DNA of 64,000 bases from Avena insularis (taxonomy: Eukaryota; Streptophyta; Magnoliopsida; Poales; Poaceae). Shown in pieces: positions 20,401 to 32,432 of the stretch (position 1 is the first letter of the stretch; each line of letters opens with the position of its first letter). The stretch lies in the NCBI GenBank assembly GCA_023614405.1, contig JAJUPC010000236.1:186001-250000 (forward strand). Reading direction: 5' to 3'. Position numbers and translations under genes: made by a program. The notes under the pieces were generated by a model. The model was not told the origin of the DNA and made no database searches. It saw only the letters and a list, made by a program, of their open reading frames with translations.

Positions 20401-21480
20401 TTATATATACTTCGTGTGAAAATGGGGGTAGTGGGATTTTGAGCCATATTTTGTAGTTGCTTCATGACAAAAGCCATTGTTGTACCTTAGAAAATTGAAA
20501 TAACTTCGAATTCAAAAGCTTCCTTTGTAAATAATATTTTAAATGCCAATACGCACCAACTACCAAATATATGGACATGTTATTATAAACTATAGAGAAG
20601 ATAAGGCCATGACCTTCGTCATATGGTTTGAAAGCCATGCATATTCTTACATGGTACTCCATACATTGTGATACATTTTTTTCCAAAAGTTATCAAATTT
20701 TAAGATTATAATTTCCATGGAAACTAGCTAGTGCACATAGTGAGACACAAAGAGAGAAAAGAATGGTTGTATTTTGTTTTATATTTTGTTTCTTTGTATT
20801 TTTTAAAAATGGCTGAAATTTGGTGTCATTGCCATTCATATCAAAAAGTTGAATTTTGCGAAACTCTCGGTGGTTCTTCAATATTTGACTAGTTGGTATC
20901 TTTGAAATATTTTAAAAAAATCAAGAGCAAGGTATATCACACACTTTGTAGTTCGAAATTAGGCATACTTAGTTCAGATTGTTAAAAAGTCATTTTATTG
21001 CATAGATTTAGCTAGGAAGTTTGGAAAATTCATGAAAGTTGGGCATTATCCATCAAATCTAGAATCTTCTTTTGAAATGCCAAGATGCAACGATTTACCA
21101 TATATGGACGTGTTATCATAAACAATAGCAGAGATATGGCCGTGACCTTGGTCATCTTGTATGAAAGCCTTCAAAATATAATGTTTATCAATTTCAACAA
21201 ATGTGTGGAAACTCATTTATATGTTGGTAAGCATACTATCGCTGGCGTGTGGGTCTAGAGGAGTTAACACGTGAGAGCTGCCGCATCTGAGTAGCGTACG
21301 TCGAAAGCTTCAACCTCAAAATTTTTGCAAGGCGCCAAAACATCCCGCGCACATCTATTCAAATATCCCGCGTATCTATTCAAATATCCCACCCTGCTTT
21401 TTGCAAATGCAAATTCCTCTTCTATCCCTGCTCCGAAAACAAGGACCGTAGGAGTACTTCAATAATAGAGGGGGTATAGG
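20401..21480 (+). repeat. Diverged long repeat, family G (first locus)
   Basis: About two units of a roughly 500 bp AT-rich repeat with recurring landmarks: AAATGCCAAGATGCA, ACACGTTATCATAAAC-like, GACCTTGGTCATC, CGCTGGCGTGTGGGTCTAG and CATCCCGCGCAYCYATTC. The same landmarks occur in 46593-48366 and 62024-63794. No coding potential. Confidence 0.75.
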
Positions 21481-22970
21481 TGGTAAATGTGCATCATCTC
21501 ACCTATATCCCCCCATTGCCTCTTCCCCACCCACACACCTCCAACCTCGACCTTCCTCTAGTTGCTTCATCACCGGCCATCTCTTCCACACCGGAGCTCT
21601 TCCACTGTCGGTGCTCTTCACCAGAACTATTTCAGCGACTCCCTTGCTGCACCGGATCTGCTTCACCAACGCCGTCGTCTTCCCTATGGGGGCCACTTCA
21701 CTGAATCACTCGTCCCTGACCCCGAAATGCTGAGCCGCCGCCCTCCACCCTCTTGCCCGTCCTCACCGCGCAACGGTAATTTATCTTGCCTGTTTGCTAT
21801 ATTTTTGGTACTCATAAGCTACGAAATTGCTCGAATGTTCCTCAATATCCTGCACTCTATTGCCATTTCATTTGCATCCCACATCTGGTAGGTCCTATCC
21901 ACATCATTAGCTTCTCTCTTTTATTATCTTTCTTACGTTCTCACGCTATCGGTTTAATCCTCCAACACCAACTCATAGATGCTATTCTTTCCGAGCGCTC
22001 ACACGGGTCATGCAAACAACTCATAGACGATCCAACACTAACAATCTGACGCCTAGCAAGGCTGAAGTCTAAGGTTTCCTTGTGTTACTTATGCCAGTTT
22101 CTTGTCATGTTAATAAGTTGTATAACCTGCATGGCTAATAAGTTAATAAGTCATTCTACCTAAGACCTTGCCATGACATTTGCATTCATGTTCTATTGTG
22201 TTTCTATCTGTGAATGCTTAATTCAGAAAATGTCCATCAAGTTTGAATCATATATATGGTCATTTTTAATGCTATATTTTGGTGTTTTCACCTGCTTTCA
22301 TCCTTCCAAACCAGCTATCTAGTTTGAATCATACATCTAGTAATTTTTAATGCTATGTTTTTGGTGTTTTCAAGAGTTTTCATCCTTCCAAACCAGCAAA
22401 CTGGGTTTTAAATGACATGCCTTAATGCAGAGAAATGACAATGGAGTACCAAAGTTCCAACTGCTCGGCTCAGATTCTTTTGGAAGATTGACTAGGAGTC
22501 GCACCCGCTCGAGAAGGAGGTATTATTAGCTTGAACGTGCTACTATAAGTTCATACTTACTTTAAATGATCTCTACTTTATATAATACTACTTGTTTCCC
22601 TTGTTCTTTGTTTTATCCTCTTGCACCATATTTTAGAAGGTTGTAGTTAAAACCAAGCAGGAGTCCTTGGAAGGCAGGACTGAAAATTGTGATCCCTCTT
22701 CCCATTCATCCTCCCATTGCATTTCCGAAGCAAACAACTTACTTAACAGTCCATCTAGAACAACTCCTACAGGTGATAAATATATAAATCTTGTATTGCT
22801 TGCAGAAAGAAAGGGTGTTGCTGCTCTTAGATCTGTAGATGAATTGTTGAAGAAGAGGACAGATGATACATTCAAGCGAATCGCCATGTACCAATCTCTT
22901 ATTGATGATACCGACACTTTATAATCTTTCACAATTTCGATCTTGTTGTATAATATGTTGTAATAAACTT
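21480..22970 (+). pseudogene. Host-gene-like fragment with exon/intron structure
   Basis: A CT-rich, UTR-like and Ser/Pro-coding region (21480-21780) is followed by two exon candidates. The first, 22431-22519, follows GCAG and precedes GTATTATTAG and codes NDNGVPKFQLLGSDSFGRLT. The second, 22637-22923, follows TTTTAG and codes QESLEGRTENCD to RTDDTFKRIAMYQSLIDDT, then stop. With these splice sites the two exons do not join in one frame, so it looks like a broken or captured gene piece. The family is not recognised. It lies between repeat G and a CACTA end. Confidence 0.45.
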
Positions 22971-23039
22971 TTATTTTTGTGTAATAAGTAGTTTTAGTTT
23001 GTGTGTGTCTACTAATTGATGTCTTGATATTCCTCTATT

Positions 23040-24096
23040 CTACCAAAAAGTAGGCGCTAGCAAAAAAGGTCAAAATAGTAACATGCCGAACTTTGAAACA
23101 ACATGCGCATGGATGGCCCAAAACAACCAGAACAGTAAAAGGCTAGAAGGGTAAAAGGCCAGAACGGTAGAAGTCTACAACAATAAAAGGCCAGAACAGT
23201 AAAAGGCCGGAATAGTGAAAGGCCAGAATAGTAAAAAGGCCAGAACAGTAAAAAGTCCAGAATAGTAAATGGCCAGAATGGTAAAGGCCTGAACAGGAAT
23301 AGTAAAAGGCCAGAACAGTAGAAACCCAGAGCAGAGAAAGGACGGAACTGTGAATGGTCTCAGCAGTAAATGGCCAGAACAGTAAACAGCCAGAATAGTA
23401 AAAGGCCTACATGGTGGCATGCCACTATAGTAACAGGCCGAACAGTACCGACCTGAATAGGCAAAAGCCCAAACTCTAATGGGCCTAAATAGTAACGGGG
23501 TGAAATTCCTAAAAGGATGGAACAGTAACATGACTGGACAGTAAAAGACTAGATTGGTAACAAGCTTGAATAGTACCGGTCCGTCTTGGTGCATGGCTCA
23601 AGTTGAAGCATAGTGTTGGGCTAACTTGGGCCTTAAGTAGGCTGAAACAGTGTCGGGCCCGAAAGTGTACGGGGCGCTGCTAGCTGTAGTACTAGGCCGA
23701 TTCTAGACAGTGCAGGACAAAATATTAAAGGGCCATATTGCTATTGGGCTCTCCACATGGGCCGGCCCATTTAATTATTAGTAGGCATTGGCTAGGCCTA
23801 GCTTCTACCACGGTTTCTGCAACCGTTAATGGAAGTAACCGGACGTTAACAGCGGCTGCCACATGGCAATTTGCATGACATCAGCAGTCAGCGCAGCTGG
23901 CAAACAGATCTACGATGGAACAAGTTTTCATGGCCAAAGGGTGCGATCCGCCATAGTCGGAAAAAACCATGGTTGATTCATTTGTGACGGGGCTTTTACC
24001 ATGAAGGCCATCCGTTGCGAAAGACTTTTTAGCCACGAAAAATGGGCATTCAACCACGAAAATCGTCCATTGTAAAAGCCATTTTTTCTTGTAGTG
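23040..24096 (+). mobile_element. CACTA transposon, one terminal region
   Basis: Ends TTTTTCTTGTAGTG at 24096, the reverse complement of the CACTACAAGAAAAA terminus of the CACTA (En/Spm) superfamily. Inward is a stem-prone region (23930-24080), then a subterminal array. The opposite CACTA terminus was not found in the window, so the element is truncated or its boundary is undetected. The preceding gene-like exons may be internal cargo. Confidence 0.78.
23095..23600 (+). repeat. CACTA subterminal tandem motifs (GGCCAGAACAGTAAAA)
   Basis: About 25 diverged copies of a 15-18 bp motif GGCCAGAAYAGTAAAA. Such arrays in CACTA ends are known binding sites for the element's own protein (as with TNPA in En/Spm); the role here is inferred. 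Confidence 0.8.
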
Positions 24097-24245
24097 ATCT
24101 TATTTATGCTTATGTCTACCTTAGAACTTGGTGGTAGCATTATAAGATGACACCTCTCACTTAATATCAAGATAAAAATGTGTTCTTCTTTTAGTATGCA
24201 TCGTTAAGAAAGTTCCTCATTTCGAAGAACCACGTGATGATCAAG
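24097..24245. other. Unassigned spacer between CACTA end and LTR
   Basis: 149 bp. The last 60 bases are open in a frame (KKVPHFEEPRDDQVMQPV) that runs into the LTR at 24246, reminiscent of an integrase tail reading into a 3' LTR, but no polypurine tract is present. Could be flank or the tail of a lost element. Confidence 0.4.
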
Positions 24246-25272
24246 TGATGCAGCCCGTCATACGGTCGCCCCTACATCTACACCACCAAGTCCCCCAAGT
24301 GGACCGATGACCCGTGCCCGAGCCAAGCTCCTTCAAACTAAGTTGAATTCGTTCCTTGTCTCATGTGACTTCGATAATCCTTGGATGGCTTGCTACTTCA
24401 TGCCAATACCTTATGCTTCATCAGGTACGAACCCCATGAAGAAATGCCAAGAGAAGGAGCCAAGCCAATGCGAATCGGAGTCCCAGGCCAAACCGGCGCT
24501 AGGACCGGCGGACCGGACTCATCACCGGAACTTCCGGCGCATGCCTCGGCGCACCGGACCCAGGACCGGAATTTCCAGCGCATGTCGGAACCAACCGGCG
24601 CACGCTGAAACGCAGTTCTGCACGGCATTCCGGTGGCGGACTGGAACGACCGGCGTGGACCAGAAATTCCGGCGCCCAGTTCGGCGCGACCGGACTTATC
24701 GCCGGAACGCCTCCAGTCTCGATTCGACTAGGGTTTGATGCCCAAGAATATTCCCTATTTCGTCCAGTTTTACCCTTTTATGCCCAAACTACCCCTATTT
24801 AAGTGGCTAGCCTATATATAGCCCCTACCTCTATTGTAAACCCTAGGCATGATATTTGGAATCAGTGGAAACCCCTTGTGGATCTATCTAGTTATTGCCT
24901 CATGCTCCTTTGACAAACGAGCACCAAATATCCCAAACCTTGTTGGAGTTTGCATCGTGCCTCCGCGTTGTACAAGGCCTAGGCATCGGAGTCCCTTTGC
25001 CTAGACGTCAAGATCTCACCAAGTCTCTCATCTCGCCATGCCGGTTCGAGAGAGAGATCCCCGCCTGACGCTGATGCTAGGGATTGCGCCGGACCGGTAG
25101 CCGCCGGCGTGAGAAATTGGCTTGTATCGTGTCTTCGTGGTGTCTGTGTGTTCATCGTGTTCTTCGTGTGTGAGTTCATGGATTCACTCTCTCCCTCATC
25201 CCCACACCTCCTCCACCTCGATTTCAAGGGATTCGTGAAAGATCGGGCCATCCCCGAAGTTGCCCCGCAACA
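24246..25272 (+). repeat. LTR of element E1 (family E)
   Basis: 1027 bp, TGATGCAGCCCGTC to CCCGCAACA. It encodes MTRARAKLLQTKLNSFL near its start (24307 on), like the CRM-type LTRs. It has CCGGAATTTCC/CCGGAACTTCCGG-type motifs at 24525-24700 and CTATATATAG at 24812-24821. The second half matches the D LTR. Confidence 0.85.
24812..24821 (+). promoter_or_regulatory. Probable TATA box in E1 LTR
   Basis: CTATATATAG follows the AAGTGGCTAGC stretch shared with D LTRs. Confidence 0.55.
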
Positions 25273-25274
25273 TA

Positions 25275-25288
25275 TTGGTATCAAGAGC
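25275..25288 (+). other. Primer-binding site of element E1
   Basis: TTGGTATCAAGAGC, two bases after the LTR; close to the initiator-Met tRNA complement (one extra A). Confidence 0.8.
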
Positions 25289-26524
25289 TTCGTTGCTCAC
25301 GAATTCCCCCACAAAATTTTCTTCTATCCACCAAAAATTTAAAAATCCCCAAAAAAGAGCCCCAAATTTCCCTTCGGATCGATCTCTGGATTTGGTGCGT
25401 TTTTCGTGGTTTTGTTCCACAGATCTATTGCTTTGTGTACCGATCTACCTTCCTAGAACCTTTTCCCAGCCTAGTTTGGACAAATTTCCAGAAATTTTGA
25501 CCAATTTAAACTTTTGGAGCTCGTCACAAACTCAAGTTTCACTGAAAATTTTGGCGACTGCCGTGAACCGGAATCGCGACCAGAATTTCCGACGCCAGGC
25601 TCAGCGCCGCTGGTTTGGCAGCCGAAAATCCTGTTTTGCCCAATTTTGTCCGTTTTTCCTCTCGCGTTGTTCGTGTTTGATGTGCGTGTCTCCCAACTAA
25701 CTTCAAGCTTCCGCAACAATATTCACATACCGCGCTCATCGACACCGCGACACCGAACATCATCCCCAACACAGGTAGCAAGTCATTAATACCAAAGGTA
25801 TAACTTGCTCCACCTTGTTAACCCTTCTTCCTTGTGTGTATCTATCCTATGAGAGCAAATCATCTTGTGTTTGCCTAAGCATTGTGCACTTGTCCTTGGA
25901 AAGTGAGAGTGTGAGAGAAAATACAAGAGTTAACATAGTAGTATAGAAAGGGAGAAAAAGAATAAAAAAGAGAAAAAGAACAAGCAAAAGAAAAAGAAAA
26001 ATAGAAAGATACATAGTCTCTCAATACAAAGAGAGTCTCAAGCTTGTAAGCAAAGAGAGAAAAAGAGTGCGACCGAGGCAAGTGCACAAATCCGTTGCTT
26101 ATTTCTCTTTTGGCGAACGAGTTTTGGTCTATCCTTGCGTTGGCACAACACCGAGCGTAGCCTTCGTTAGGACCTTTTGTGCTCATTTTCATAGTCGTGC
26201 TAACCACATCCGTCTCCACGTGTGTGTATCCTAGTGTTTTGTAGATCGCCTCCTATTTTCTTTTGATCTTTTGGTTCTCTACCACGTTTGACAATAACCT
26301 TTTCTTTGGATCATTTCGTTTGGTTTTCCACAACCCTAACATTCCACCCACATCTTTTGAGAGTTTTAGCTTTCCTTCTTTAGTGTGAATTTTCTTTGCG
26401 TTTTCATGTTGCAAGCCAATAGTTCTCACTTCTGGTTTCTAGTTCGGTGCAATCCCCAAGGTGAGGTACAAGGCTAACTCCACCATACTCCACTTCCATA
26501 TACAATCCCTGTGTGTTTTGCATA
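25289..26524 (+). other. Leader of element E1
   Basis: No supported gene. It has a CCGGAATCGCGACCAGAATT stretch near 25567, an A/G-rich tract at 25900-26060 like that of D2, and a segment near 26430-26520 that recurs inverted at 39737-39837. Confidence 0.75.
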
Positions 26525-27970
26525 ATGGATAGGCACGGTTAGTCGAGTCTACCACCTCCCCAAGAAGAAGAACAAGGACCGTACATGACGCGCGCAAGTC
26601 ACTTCATCGTCCGACAAGAGTTCCGTGAATGTTGCCAAGCCCTTGAGACACGACAAGATGAACAATTTGGCGAGACGCAAGCCGAGTTCAAGAACATCGA
26701 CAACCGCTTTGATGGCCTCGAAAGACAAATGCACGCAATGCATCACAACTTTGGCCATCAAACTGAAGCGCTCCAATGTTCCGTTGCTGAAACAAATGAC
26801 AATCTTCGACGCCTCATCGACAGAATGGCAAGGCCATGTTCACGTGCATCAAGCTCTTCAATCTCATCGCGTCGTCATGTTCATCTCCAATAATATCTTC
26901 GTACAAGTGCTCCAAGACGCAATGACGCCCCCGTGGTTGTAGATGGAAGTTCTTCCAACTACGTACCTTCTCCACGGCACGCCGCAACGTCAAGTTATGA
27001 CGGTGATCTCTCTTCAAGGCCATAAGCAAGGCAAGAAGCACACCGTCATCATGCAAGGGATTGGTGATACAACAAGAGCAACCGCAAGAACAACCGCAAG
27101 TCCACCACCATCGGCCGCGACACGTACTTGACACAACAAGTGATGACTCCAATTTGGAAAATCAAACTCGTCCCCGACGTGAAGCTCACCAAGATCCTCC
27201 TCCTCATCATCATTGTCATGAACATCCGCACCAACACCATGGTCATCACAAGGCGTCTCCTCCACCATGCCAAAAGTTGGAGCACCAGGTGGTACAAGTT
27301 GAGCGACGCCCACCACATCAAGATGCTCAAGACCATGATCTTTGCCGTGAGGCCCAAGTGCCTAACCAACATCACCAACCGAGGAACTAGCCTGCCCTTC
27401 GTGGTCAACCACGTCAAGAGGCTCCACACCCTCGCCACCATGTGGCCCAAGCGCCTCAACTACGTCAACAACCGTGCCAAGAGAAAGAGTAAGCTCCACA
27501 ACAACAACATCAAGAGCAAGATCCACAACAAGATCACGAGAACCAAGTTCCACATCCTCAACCACAAGATCATCAACAAGGTCACCAAGCTCGACAAAGA
27601 CCGTGGAAGAGTACTTCAAGGAAATGGAACTCAACTTGATTCGTGCCAACGTTGATGAGCACATGGAGAAAACTATGGAACACTTCCTTATTGGGTTGAA
27701 CCACCCAATCAAGCGCATCGTCGAGTTCCAAACATACAACACCATGGTTGAGCTTGTGCACATCGCAACAAGAGCCGAACGTCAAGTGCAAGAGGATATC
27801 AAGTACAACAAGCCCAAGACGTACTTTACCTACAAGCAAGCTTCAACCGCCACACCAACAACTTTCAATGGAAGCTCCTCAAGTACCTCCAAGCCTTCCT
27901 TCAAGGCAACACTTCCTCAAGGAAAACTGCCCCCAAGTGGCAAACAAGCAAAGATTGACACCTGGTGCTA
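26525..27970 (+). pseudogene. Gag of element E1, broken
   Basis: Start ATG at 26525 (MDRHG), conserved in E2, followed at once by a TAG. Then MTRASHFIVRQEFRECCQAL with a coiled-coil-like region, a His/Gln-rich linker scrambled by frameshifts, and the capsid-like part TVEEYFKEMELNLIRANVDE and HPIKRIVEFQTYNTMVELVH in frame from about 27474. The copy stops before the zinc knuckle, where it meets an inverted copy. Belongs to the Ty3/gypsy Gag family by similarity to E2 and in layout to B. Confidence 0.82.
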
Positions 27971-28625
27971 GCAAGGTTGTGGCAACTCCCTCCATCAATG
28001 ATCACCTTGATAGATTTACCGTTGATGCCGGCTCGTGTTTGGAAGATATTGGAGCGTTGGTCTTCATTCTCTTGTGCTTGAGTGGTCAAGATCCTTGTGA
28101 CGACAAGCGATGGACTTGCGTAATGTTCACACATGAGGAGTTCTTGGTCATCTTCCACTCATTGTCTTGCCATTTCTTCCTTCACACGGGCATCAAATTC
28201 ATCTTAACTCAAGTACTCTTTGTCGCCATTGTCATGGATGAACAATACCTTCTTGTTTCCACATTCGGCTGACTTGTGTCCTTTGCCTACACACTTGTAG
28301 CATTCACCGTTGAAAGGTGTATCACTCTTTGCTTGTTTGCCACTTGGGGGCACTTTTCCGTGAGGAAGTGTGGGCTTGAAGGAAGGCTTGGAGGTATGTG
28401 AGGAGCTTCCATTGAAGGTTGTTAGCGTAGCGGTTGAAGCTTGCTCGTAGGTGAAATACGTCTTGGGCTTGTTGTACTTGATGTCCTCTTGCAATTGACG
28501 TTCGGCCTTTGTTGCGATGTGCACAAGCTCAACCATGGTGTTGTATGTTTGGAACTCGACGATGCGCTTGACTGGGTAATTCAAGCCAATAAGGAAACGT
28601 GCCATAGTTTGCTCCATGCGCTCAA
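27971..28625 (-). pseudogene. Gag C-terminus, zinc knuckle and protease start (element E2)
   Basis: Minus-strand copy of family E. The Gag end resembles E1, then a CCHC knuckle CYKCVGKGHKSAEC (about 28255-28300), an acidic linker, and the retropepsin motif VIIDGGSCHNLAS (about 27990-28050). It is truncated where it abuts E1. It continues at 38311 after the inserted Athila-like element. Confidence 0.88.
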
Positions 28626-30010
28626 AGATGACCCACAAGTATAGGGGGTGTATCGCAGTATTTTCGAGGGAAGTGAAACCCAATTTATTGATTCGACACA
28701 AGGGGAGCCAAAGAATATTTATAAGCCTTAACAACTGAGTTGTCAATTCAGCTGCACCTGCAAACAATCTTGCTCACAGCAGTTTATCAGTAGCAATAGT
28801 TTTGTAGTAGCAATAGTAAAGTAATAGCAGTAATAAAGTAAAGACAGTAGTAAGAATTGTAGTAAACATCAGGATTAAAGCGTGGTAGGCATAGGGATGG
28901 ATGGGCGGGCATTGCATGGACAAGACAATACACATGGCAATCAAGACATAGGGCATTTGCAGATAAATAAGATAAAGCATCCAAGTACTAAATAATCATA
29001 GGCATGTGTTCCATATATAGTCATACGTGCTCGCAATGAGAACTTGCACAACATCTTTTGTCCTGCCGCCAAAGGCGTTGCGTGGGGCCTCAAGGAACTA
29101 TCGGCAATTAAGGTGCTCCTTTTAATAGAGCACCGGAGCAAAGCATTAACACTCCGTGAACACATGTGATCCTCACATCAAAGCCATTCCCTCCGGTTAT
29201 CCCGATTTCTGTCACTTCGGGGCCTTTGGTTCCGGACAACGACGTGTGTATACAACTTGCAGGTAAGACCATAAACAATACTATCATAACGAATCAATAA
29301 CATGTTCAGATCTGATATCATGGCACTCGGGCCCTAGTGACAAGCATTAAGCATAACAAGTTGCAACAAAGTCAAAAGGCACTAATAGTAGATACTAGGC
29401 ACCATGCCCTAACAATCCGATACCATTACATGAACGATCTCATCTAATCCCTACCATCCCCATAGCCTACAACGGGGGATTACTCACTCATAGATGGGGA
29501 AACATGGGTGGTCGATGGAGAAGCGATGGTGATGATGATGGCGATGATCTCCTCCAATTCCCCGTCTCGGCAGGGTGCTAGAACGGAGTTTCTGGTTCTG
29601 AATCACGGAATCTGGTGGTAGCGGCGGAGCGGAACTCTTTCTGGAAAAACGTCGAACCCCCCCTGGGTTTTTAGGTCAGGAGGCATCTTATAGGCGAAGA
29701 GGGAGACCGAGGGTGCTGCCACCTGACCAGACACCTGGCCAAAGCCTAGCCCGCGTGGCCAGGTGGTGTGGCCAGGCCCCAGCCCCTATCCGTCTCATAT
29801 TCTGTCTCCTTGATCTTCTGGTGAAATAGGATTTTTGGCATATTTTCCGGGATTTTTCCTGATAGTTGATTTTCTGCACAAAAACTAGACACCAAGGTAA
29901 TTCTGCTGAAAACAGCGCCAGTTCGTGTTAGTTGTATCCAAATCACACAAGTTTAGAGGAAAAACAATAGCAAAAGTGTTCGGGAAAGTAGATACGTTTT
30001 GGACGTATCA
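28626..30010 (-). repeat. 3' LTR of element F
   Basis: Closely matches 36937-38310. Its outer first base is A where the other LTR has T. Contains a CCAGGTGGTGTGGCCAGG stretch and a conserved GACGTATCA end. Confidence 0.92.
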
Positions 30011-30024
30011 ACTCCCCCCAAGCT
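30011..30024 (-). other. Polypurine tract of element F
   Basis: The reverse complement reads AGCTTGGGGGGAGT directly before TGATACGTCC, the LTR start. Position and composition fit plus-strand priming. Confidence 0.85.
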
Positions 30025-32432
30025 TAGCTTATTGCTTGTCCTCAAGCAATTCAGTTGAAAACTGAGTGTGATAAAAGAAACTTTCACGAACACATTTGCT
30101 TCATATGATGTATATATTCTCAACATGTGATCAATTACTTAGGCAATTCATAATAAGGAGTATGCAACTAAGTTTACTTAATAGTCATTGCAAGCTATGA
30201 AGAGATTCCAACTCAAAAATAATAAGTAGCATGAAACATAAATATAAGTACCATTGTAATGCTCATAAAAAGGTATGATAGAGTGGTATCTCGCTTGCCT
30301 TTGATTGTAGAGCAAACATAAATGCCAAGGCACCTCTGAAGTTCAAGTGAAGACTAGAAGTAAAGATATCAAAGATACAAGCATCAAAGTCATAACACAA
30401 TTAATCCAGTTTTGAGAGAAGCACATTTCACTAAGAATGACAACTATGCTCTCAAGAAAGTGCTCATAGAATGGGTGATGACTCAACAAAAAAATGAAAA
30501 ACGTTTTGAAAAGTTTGAAAGGCTTCCAAATGCTGAAAGTATGGTACTCGTTAGCTTTGAGATCCTATTGTTCCTATCATAAGCATCTTTAATTGGTTAA
30601 GGTTAAAGTGACACAACTAAGAGGATATGGTTGACAAGCTATAAGTTAAAATCTCATGCCCCTTACTTACGAGTACCGGACCTCATGCTACTCAATTTCA
30701 GTCACAAGTAAGCTCTTGTCATTGTAAGTAAATATGTATCATGGAGAACCACCAACGGGGTACCCCTTGCACATGATACAGGAGCTATCCCATAATCAAA
30801 ATGACAAGGCAAGCAGACAATGAGCATCTCAGCGATCTTTTTATTTGCTATTTGCATAGGTTTTTATTGAGGATGCTTCATAGAATGCTCATTATGGTTA
30901 TGCTGCAAGTTTCCACCATGATTAGGCATGGCTTAGGCTAGCGGCCCAGGCGTTTCTCTAACACATATACAAACTCCATGATCTTACAAGTTCCCCTTTT
31001 ATTTCACACCGCCGGGATCCATAAGCAAAAGAATCATGATATCAACGAGGTACAAAGTACCCGTGCAATGTTGAAAGCGTTCCCCATGATACATGGTTCT
31101 GCTAACTTCAACTTATAAAGCGCAAGCATATACGCAACAAAGATGGACGCAATGGTTCAAGATTATTAAGTGTAAGAAAGTAAAGTGTTCCATCCAGTTC
31201 GTGAGAGCTTTACTAACTTTCTCATAACAAGCAAACATTTTATTCGGAAGAAAACAAGGCATACTAAGCATGCACGGAATAGCAAATGATGCTAATAGGT
31301 AGGTATGGTGGACACTTTTGGCAATATTTGGTTTTAGGGAGTTGGAAACACGAGTAAAGCTTATACTCAGTGCAGGTGAAGGCTAGCAATAGTAAGGGAG
31401 AGACAAACGAGAGAGCAATAACTGTCATAATCATGCTTGCAGCAAAACATGACTAATCATGGCATGAAAGTGATTCAAGACCCCTGAGGCAAAATAATTC
31501 ATCGAGGCTTAACTGATTATTGTTTCAGTCATATGCATGCATGAGCATGTGCCAAGTCAATTCAAGTGAAACATTCCAAGGAGGATACCATAGTGTCATA
31601 CCAAGTTATGAATAGAGCAATGCAAGCAAACATTCATATGACATGCTATAAATTATTAGCGAGCTGGAGCTAATCATAAGAAAGGAAGAACTACTAAGCA
31701 TCCATAAATAACATACACCCTACATGAACAGACTAAGCATGCCCACAATGATGAGTATATGTACAAAAATGAAAACAAATAGAGTTTGTTACTAGCCTCT
31801 TACCACACCTCAAGTTGTCATTAATCCTCATTATTGCCTTTCACTTGTATGGCTTGAATAATAACATGAAACCAAATTCCACTGAGGACTGCTGAACCCT
31901 GCAACAAACTCACAAAACCAAAGAAGAACAACAAATATTTTTGGTGTTTTCGATTTTTAAAACCAAGAGTCTAAAAAGGTAGAACAAGCAAAGCAAAATC
32001 TTTTTGGGTTTTTCGAAAAGTTCAAACAAAGCAAAAAGGGAAAAGCAAACAAAGGAAAAAAGAAGAAGAAGCAAACAAAGAGAAACAACAGAAATATTTT
32101 TGGTATTTTTGTGATTTAGAAAGCAAAAACAAAGAGAGAACAAAAACTAAAAAGAGAACGAAACATGAATATACAAAGTACCGACGAAAAATGGTATGGA
32201 GATGAGTGTGATGTCGGTGTACCTTCCCCCAAGCTTAGGCTTTTGGCCTAAATGGGTATCAATCCAAATACGAGTAAGGGTTCCAAGTAAGCGGGTCATT
32301 GTAAGAATGATCGTAGTTAGGCCCTTGGGAAGAAGAAGCTCCCTAATCATAGGTAGGCTGCTGGTATGAAGACTCCCCCTCATTCGAGGGCTGGACCGAA
32401 TCATCTGTGACCTCCCTTCTAGTATACTGCTC
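30025..32432 (-). other. Long 3' noncoding region of element F with second polypurine-like tract
   Basis: 2.4 kb without a supported ORF, AT-rich. A second AAGCTTGGGGGAAGG motif (reverse complement, 32222-32237) sits 2.2 kb inside, nearly repeating the terminal tract. An A/G-rich stretch is at 31915-32160. Confidence 0.75.

Noticed and set aside
23095..23600. Short regularly repeated units that might suggest a CRISPR array
   Set aside because: Units are 15-18 bp, diverged and without unique spacers, and they end in a CACTA terminus; the context is a plant transposon.
24097..24245. Integrase tail of a lost element preceding the E1 LTR
   Set aside because: The open frame runs into the LTR, but no polypurine tract or integrase domain supports it; left unassigned.
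26814..27459. Long antisense frames across the E1 gag linker
   Set aside because: The region is a His/Gln-rich, compositionally biased gag linker that stays open in several frames by chance.
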